From positions 56,109,501 through 56,173,500 of the forward strand of contig NC_133027.1 in NCBI RefSeq assembly GCF_048771995.1: 64,000 bases of DNA, read 5' to 3'. Shown in pieces: positions 52,301 to 61,300 of the stretch (positions are counted from its first letter, which is position 1; each line of letters opens with the position of its first letter). The notes under the pieces are model-generated. The model saw only the letters and a program-made list of their open reading frames with translations. It did no database searches and was not told where the DNA came from. A program made the translations under genes and the position numbers. The stretch is from Taeniopygia guttata. Its lineage: Eukaryota > Chordata > Aves > Passeriformes > Estrildidae.

Positions 52301-55300
52301 CCATTTATTCATTTTTTTATTTGGCCTGATGCCTGTAAGATAATGCAGCCTTAAAGAAAAAAATATTACTTTATGATACAAAAGAAAAGGAACTGAGCTG
52401 CTCAAACACTAATAATGAAAATGCATTATCCCTTTCTAGAGACAAAAAGGTATATGTAAAAAAGTTTTAAAAGATCACCCCAATACTCATAAAACATTTC
52501 AGGGATGCCTTAGATGAATTCTTTGACTTACTAGCCAGGCAGCCTAACAAAAGGCTATACATAAAGATATAATAACAGTAAAGAGAGATGCTGAAAGGAG
52601 ATGCTTGTTCTACCTTCATTGATGGTACTCTTTAGCTATGAAAAAAAAAGAGATTCTCTTCAATTAAAAGTAGAATGCAAGAATTGGGAAAGTTGACAAA
52701 ACACAGTGAACAGCATCCCCTGTTGCATGCTCTTTGCCAGCTCAAAACTGCAGAAAGCTACAATTCCAGCTGTGCTTTCCTGAAGCATGCTTAACACAAA
52801 CTTCTAGCTAAGACAGAAAGCACCGATGGTACCTCTTCTCCCACGTCATTATCACAGACCAACCACGGTACAGGTTACAGAGAGCAGTACTGGCACCATC
52901 AGTTCAGAACACTTTGGGTCTTTTGTGACTTGTTTTTCTCCCCCTCCCAAAGCAACTACTTATGAAGCAGAGCAGGGTGCAACAGACAACACTACAGACT
53001 AGTTTATAATCCAGCATGCAAAACTACTATGTACAGGGCTTGAAATTCAATAGTTTGCTAAGCACTGGGTTAATGTCCAAAAACCTAATCATGTTCAGGC
53101 TATATTAATTTGGAATAAAGTTATTCAAAGAATACAACAGGAAAAATACTACTGTTAAAAAGAGAGCCAGAATTTCCAGTTGAAATTTTTGCTATTCTGA
53201 ATAATTCTAAGACTGGGAAAAGTTTAAGAGCTAGGAAATTAAAAAAATGAATTCAAGCTTTTATTCTGAAAACCACACTTTCATTGCTTTAAAAACAGTT
53301 TTCCATGAGAAAAATAACAGTACATCACATTCTACCCTCATTAAATTAATTTTCTGGCATTTTTTCTTCTCTTTATTTTCATTGAATATATATTTTTGCA
53401 AAAATTTTGTATCTATAGTTTCAGAATTCTAGGAAATAAAACACCATGCTGCACAGGAACTCGCAGGATTGGGCCCTTGTTTTATAAATAGCTCATAAGT
53501 GGAAAAAAAGCTCAGTATAAACTGAGATGAATAAAATTATAGGGGAGGGCTGATTACCCTCACAAATAAGTAGGAATTCACGTTTTGGCATGGCTAAGCT
53601 TAAATAAAACAAAAACAAACAACAAAAAACCTCCAAACGCTGTTCTGGATTATATATGAAAAAATGTAGAGTTCAAAAATCTCTGTACTTTTCCCTTAAA
53701 CATGACTCTAATTTTTACAGTTTGGTTGTATAAACACATTCTCCATTTTGTTCTGAGAATAACATTTAAAGATCTGAAAATCCATAATTTCATTGAAAAC
53801 ATTATTAAACTATGACAAGATACGGGGGGGGGTGGGGGCGGGAAGGTGCTTCCATGACAACTTGACACTAAAATTTCTCAAGGCCAGCACTCTAATGGAC
53901 TAGTGGTGTTTCTTTAAGTGGATCAGAGCTTCAGTTGGAGGGTGGCTTCTTGTTCTAATCTGGGGTTGAATTTTTAATTCCTTCTTTTTCTGGGGTGTTG
54001 AGATAGGGTGAGTATCAAAGGGTGGGGCAGGGGCATGGCTAGTATTACGAGTATTTCCTTTAAGAAAAATATTTTAAGGAACCAGTAAGGCTGGCTGATA
54101 GCTATACTAGCTTTTCAATATTTTAAACAAACAATATTTAGTAAATATCTACACTTAAGAAATGGATTTAGAAGACCATACCACAGAGGCCAAGATTCCT
54201 ACAAGAGTAAATGGTGTCTCCAAAAGTCCAATTCAAAATGCCTAAAGTACTTAAAACATGGCAGAACTACTCCCACAAACTGTATGCTATGAAGATACAA
54301 AACCTTAAAGCTTATTGTTGATATTATACCTGATTCTATAATCTCTCCCAAGTTTGGCAGCCATTCTCAAGTTTCCCTCATTGAAAAAAGAAGGAACATA
54401 TACCTGAGTGTTCTCAATGCACATCCTTACACTCAGAAATCTATAAAAAATAATCACACCCTTTAAACTAAGTACTTCGCCATGTTATCACCAGTAAAAC
54501 TGAACAGCAAGATCAACGGAAATTTTGAAAATAGAAGTGAAAGTCAATTTTTAAATATTGCATTATGTCATTCCTTTCACTTAACAGCTCAGCTTACAAC
54601 AGCTTACCCATGCTAATTATGCTGGTTTGTAGCTAGCAGAGAATACAATTAGACATTCACCTGCACAGAGTAAGGTACAGATAAGCTACAGATTACCACT
54701 GCTGGTTTAAAAGGTGACTAGCCAAATACATTATTTAAAGAGCAAAATCATTAATTCAATAGCTGCTAATTAAATATTTTTACATTACTGAAACAAAACA
54801 CCTGAAAATTACCTCCTCTCTCAAATATTCCCCAAAATAACAGTTTTTGATTGATTAGAGGACTGCAACAAGAGCCTAAGTGCAACTATGCATGCAAAAA
54901 TAGCACTTTATTCTTCATGCAAGTCTGTACACAGAGAGAAGGTAAAGATATAAAACAAAACCTCCGGAGACAGTTCATGTCCTTAAGAGATTACTTTAGC
55001 TCCATTTTAAGAAACAACCATTAAGATCCCGAAACCGAATCTTAATGTGGTATCAGTGCATTACACTCAGAACTATTAATCATTTTCCAAAAAAACCAAA
55101 TTGTTATATGGTTCAAAAAATTATTTTAAAAAATAACTAAGAATTGAAATTGATACCCCAGTTAGCAGGAGAATATAAATTGACACAGAATTGTTGAGTC
55201 ATTTAGGTTGCATAAAGACCCTTAAGATAAGATTTCAACTACAACCCATGATAATATACATGATAAAATACAATTTAAATCTCTACTTCCTATAGACCAA

Positions 55301-58300
55301 TTCAAACAGATATACAAGAGTATGTCCACACAGAAGTACACAGTAGCAAAAACTCAGAGTCCCCAGATACTGACAAAAGAATCATTTTGAAGTCCACATT
55401 ATTACATTTGGACTTAAAATCATATTCTTGATAAAGTTATTGGAAAACCTCATCCCACAAGAAAACTTAGAATCCTGAAACGAACATATGAATCTATAAA
55501 CATACGATATTTTACCTTCATTTTTCTCCCTGCAAGGTTAACAGGACAGTTGGATTTATGTATTTTTTACACAAATCAGAGATGACTTGAGTGAATGGTT
55601 TTCTAACACAGATCTGCTTAGTTAAGACTGAACCACAAAACTTCGTTGTTCAAGAACTAGGACAAATCTGTCTGAACCATACCTAGATTGTGATGCCAAA
55701 AGATTCAAATGAAGGCTCCAATCCTGCAACTGGATCTGTGTAAATAGTTGACAGGGCATACAAGCAACTCCACACAAATAATTAATGATCATAAATAAAT
55801 AATGATCATTGCGTTGAGGTGTTTCTGTATTTATTCTGAAACAAACTTGGCACTATTTGCATTTCTAAGTGTCTTCTACTATAGCGACAGTTCAATTTCT
55901 GCAGGTTATTTCTCTAATAATAAAATACAACATTATCAGCCATTTTACTGAAAGCATTAATATAGTTACACAACTTCTGAAAAGCATGCTACTATTTTTG
56001 TCAGGCGGCTACATTAACAAATTGAAATGTGACACAAAGGTAATTTGTACTTAGAAACAAGTAAAATTTTAATATTTTCCACAGTTTTATGCAGAGTATA
56101 TTAACATTTAAATGGAACATATTTCCTGTGCTATACCACTGTACCACCCACCTCTATATCTGTATTTTCAACTCACATATTTTCAACTCATAAATTTTCA
56201 ACATCTTTATGATGGTGTAACTGTAGTAGCACAGCTATAGTTCATGTTCTGTCAGCATTTCCTTTATAAGCTACATTCTTCATGTTTGTTCCTCGGCCAT
56301 AAAAGTTCATGCCAGGTTGAAACTTTGTGTAGGAATTCCTATACTAGCAAACAAATTTTAAAAGTATAATTTAATACATTTTATTTCTTCAATTACTTTT
56401 GGAGGACGGTGAAGTAGGAGCTAAAACCCAGCATTAACATAAATGGGTTTTTTTACATGAAAGGACAGACCATCCATAGTTAGAAGAATAAAATGGGTTC
56501 AACATAATTTTTGTCTATATCTTGTACTATTTACCAGCTACAAGACAGATAGAGGAATAGTTTCGTTTATCAACTCAATGCAGACATAGAAAGACACACA
56601 AATACTACTAATTTAAACAGTAAACCTAGCAGCTCAATTCCAAGATTTAACATTTCAGCTGCTTTAAGTCTCAGGTACAAAAGATCATCATATACAACAC
56701 AGAGTACTATCAGCCAAGATGTAGGCATCTGTGCATTCAAAAACATCGTCCCAGTTCAGAAAATGCACTGGTGTATTCCATTACATTGGGAAATGTACAC
56801 AAGGTTTCAGGATCATGTAAATTTTATAGTCAAGTTACAAACCTGAAAAAAGTTTCTTAAATGGAAACACTGACACAACCTTCACTATAGTATTGCAAAC
56901 AGCAACGCTATTTTATAAATCTTAAACACTGTTTTTTTTTAAAGTAGGTGTGGCAATTATTAGTGTAATGAGGGATAAACTATAACACCCATAATTTAAA
57001 AATTCAAGCAGAAGTCCACTTGGTTGACTTGCTCAGGTGTTTATTCATTTAAACAAGTAGTCAAAATTTTAAGGAACTACTTTTTGTGTGGTATTCTGGA
57101 CTACTCTTCTTTCACCTAGACTAGAGAATATTATAATTGCCTGTTGGGTAGTTCTTTACAGAGGCTTCCTAATGATAAGAAAATTCCACTAGTAAACCTT
57201 TCTTTTTTTAAATTATGTTTTTACAGCCTTATATTTTTACAATTAAGTCTAGTGGATGTTTTTTCCACTTAATTAAGGAAAGAAATTTTGAATTAAAAAT
57301 CTCTCCTCATCTCAAAATTCCAGCAAAGTTAAAGTTATGACTGGTAAGAGAAATAGTAGCAGTCCATTCCAATGAAAATTTTAGTATAGAAGGACCACTG
57401 ACTGTCAGCTTCATGCTGTATCTCTCGTAGTGAGATTCTTGTAGTGAGAATTTGCCCTTGACTAACGGTCCTGCCAATTTCAAGCCCTGACTGTACATGT
57501 ATTCTCTACCTGGAATCAGTGGCTACAAAGCGGCCAGCGTATCGTTAGTCACAATACAACAGTAAGGTTGTGAACATACCTGAGCAATGTTCAAGGTCTA
57601 GAGCATTGGAGGATGGGCAGGACAAGACAGGACAGAACAAAAATAAAGGAAGAAAAAAAGAAAAGACAAAACAGTGACTATGAGGCCAGCCTCAAGGATC
57701 CCCAAGTCAGACTAAGCCCCCCATTCTAAGGTTTCAAAAGAAAAAATCTAACAAAACAAAGCCCAGCTTCCAACTATTCTACTACTATAACATTACAATA
57801 TAACAGAGTACAACAATGCTTTAAAAACCAAACAAACAATAACCAGTCTCCTATTGTCTGTCAAAGGTGTACTTGAGGCTGGCCTTATAGGAAAAAAAAG
57901 CAATGCAAAAAAAAATCATATTTTAAATCTCTACTTTTCAATTTAACATTCGTAAAGCAATATACAAATGATAGGAATAACAGTGTCCAATTAACCTATT
58001 ATGATCTCATTAAAAAAAAAAAAATCACTCTCTGTACCTAAACTGTTTTGCTTAGTTAGCTATAGCAAAGAAAAGAGAAAAAGAATAGTGCAGATTCTAT
58101 GCAGAATTAAATCACATGTTACAGCACAGTACAGTACCTGCTTATTCAGACCTAGCATATTGCAGACCATATCCCTGGAATACGGTTGTTCCAGCACATA
58201 TCTCAACAAAGCAGTCTGTGGCTCAAACAGATCCTTGAAAAAGAAACAAGCAATCATAAACAAATATATAATGTCTCAAGATTATGTTTAATACTGAGCT

Positions 58301-61300
58301 TACATTTAATTGAATAAACAACGTAAGAATGAATGCTTAATTTATGCGGGTATGTATTATCTGGGAAATTGTCTTGCTCTCTGGTAACTGAAAGCAATGA
58401 GGAGATAATCATAGTTCTTAAGAAGTGGCAGATTTTATGAGGTCCAAGTAGAAGAACCTTCTTCATCTAATAAAAGGAAGGTACACTTCTTGGAAAAGCC
58501 TTAAACTCGAAGGAAACAAAGTAAGACAACTGAGAAGATGCACCAAAATGCATAAAAATGCATAAAAATCAGGACTGAGTGAATAAATCAGATATGAAAC
58601 AACTGCTCACTGCACCTTCCCACAGCGTGAATCACTTTAAATAAAAATGTTATCTGGAGTTGGGTTCAAAACAAACAGAAGGAGCTGATTCCTCATGCAA
58701 CCTGAAGCTGAAATGTGGCACTCCTTGTCAAAAGAATGTTGAGGATACTAAAAGTTCACAGGGGCTCAAGAAGAGTCTGAACAAGTATTTGGGAGATGAA
58801 GGTTTACTAAATACAGAGAAACCACATCTGTGTCAGGAAAATGATAAAGGCTGCAGATTGTGAGCACTATACATGTCACTAGACATCTAGGGTATGGGGA
58901 ATGGGATGCAGGACAACATGGATTTTTGTCCTGATCCTTTAAATTCTTTCAGTACACCACTACATCACATTCAGAGTTTTAAGTTTAAATGTGCAAACTT
59001 TAAGTCTGAATTGTAAATTATCCTTCCTGTGGAATAATGAAGAGCACAGAAAAGAAGAAATTACTTTCCCATTCTCTTCCATCTAGCCAATTTTCCAATC
59101 AATTATCTGCTCTCACTTGCTCTGTCACATGCACACACACACAAAGGACATTAAATTATGTCTCATGTTCTTCAACAATCTGGACAGCAGTTATACCAAA
59201 CACTACTTTCCAGGTCCTCTGTATATAGCTTGAAATCATTGAAATATAAAACATCCACACCTTCAAAGTTAGACTAACTGGAACAGATATTCACGGTTGA
59301 AATTCTTCCCCACTTTAATGACATAGAAGTTTTGTTTTACTGAATATAACAGGTTAAAGAAGTTTAATAAGGCGTACCTTATCATATGGTAAGAGACCTT
59401 TCAAAGGAAAACGAAGCGTTGTAGGATCCAGCTTCCATGAATTACACATGGCACCAGAATTATTTACCACAGGAAGGAGACTACAGCGACCTATATGCAA
59501 TAAAACAAATTCTCAACCAGTGAAACTGGCCCATTGCCTAATCATTTTGATGCAAAAACTGGCCTCAGCCACTTTTATGCTCTCCTTAAATTTTCACTGT
59601 TTAAAGGTTTTACCACAAGGATTGCTTCAAACTGATTTTATTTTTCTAACCAACTTTCAACTAATAAAATATCTACGCAGTAAAGTCCCCATTTATTCAC
59701 ACTAGGTACCCCAAAAATGAAAGTATTTGCAAATATCAATCTATAAGTATCCTTAAATATTAACAGAACACTGCTCTCCTGCCATTGCTTGACCTAGCAA
59801 TCAAACTTATTTGATCTTGGCAGACTGACACTTTCCACAATGAAAATAGCCTTTCAATTTCCCTTCACTGACCCAGTGGACAAGACAGTGTTCAGTAAAG
59901 CAGCTGAACACAAGCGTGTGTATTCCAATTAAAGTCAACAAATATCCAGTCAAAATTAGTCAGCATAGCCTAGTGAGACCAAAACACATGAAGTGTGTTG
60001 GATAGGCTGAATTTACACATGTTAGTCAGTGTAGATTAGATAACTAGCCTTTATTTTAGCTCTTAAGCACTTGAACTGAGCTCCAAGCAAACCTCTATAT
60101 CAGCATGTAAATTTAGGTGCCTCAATTTTGACCTCTCTCAGTTCAAATTCTATGACTTCTATTATCCAAACTGGCCATATTATTATCAGATAAAACAAGA
60201 AGTAGGTAAATATTTTTTTCTTCCCTTCAATTTTATCTATACAGGTCATTTACACATTCAACACTTGGAAAAATAAAATGTGATCCCTGTCAGACATATA
60301 AATAAGAGCTATGCCACACTTTCAATACTTCTGATGCTTCTGAAACAAAATGCTTTGGGAGCATTACAGATGAATTTACATTTTTAATTTCTGCACTAAA
60401 GAAGCTTTGTCACAATAAACCTTGCTCAGAACTAATGCAGCTCTTATTAAACTAAAAGCAAACAGAAGACATTTTTATCTTTTGAAGAAAAATGCAGCAG
60501 GAATCACATTAAAACAAAGCCAAGTTTTGATCATCAGATTTCCAACAATAAATGAAGATGAGCATTTCTTTGACAGAAAAGTAGAACAAGTACCCATCCG
60601 AACTAGGAAATGTTCACCCAGAAGCCAGCAACAAGAGAGAAGAGGCTGAGCAGCTACAAAAGCATCAGTGAAAACTGAAGTCAAAACATTCAGAGATTAA
60701 CATCCCTGTGGATATGTATTGACTTGGGAAAACAAAATTTACAATTTCCCTAATCTAGTGACCTGTAGTTACAAACCATATGACCATGTAACAACTAGCT
60801 TACTTCCACTACCATCAGGTAGCAAAGAATTTGATCTCATCAGTAAATTTTCCCTGTCAAAACAAAAACTGAAAGGAACCAAGTCTGAGAACAAACTGAC
60901 AAGGGCAGAGGAACTAGATGAAAAATAAGACCTGAATTATTTTGCTTAGATGATATAGGTCCCAAAAGGCTCTAAGAAAAAAATAGTTCAAAATAAATGA
61001 ATTAATTTTAAAGTCATTCATTAAGTCATTGTCTTACCACAAATAGAATTTATTCTTGCTGTAGGTCTGAAGGTATCCACAAAATCTGATACTAAATTAC
61101 CAAGTAACTGGGTGAGAAGAGGAGAAAAAAATTAGGGTTTAAGTTCCAGACATTGATAAAGAATATTTAAGACTTAAAAATATACGTGTATGGATTTTAA
61201 TAAAATATGCAGAAATCTACTAAAATAACTAACTTCCTATTTCAAAAAGTTGGAAAAATCATCTGGAACATAAAACCACAAAATGAAAACTGTAGCATTA

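Larger units (their letters stand above)
51167..58137 (-). other. MED23: Largest MED23 intron (about 7 kb)
   Basis: It lies between LGLNKQ and HKQRCPV codons, phase 0. It holds a G-run (53824-53842), a purine-rich GGACA-like repeat (57600-57670) and a 19-bp inverted-repeat pair (57678-57890). I did not find a convincing cassette exon. Confidence 0.85.
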
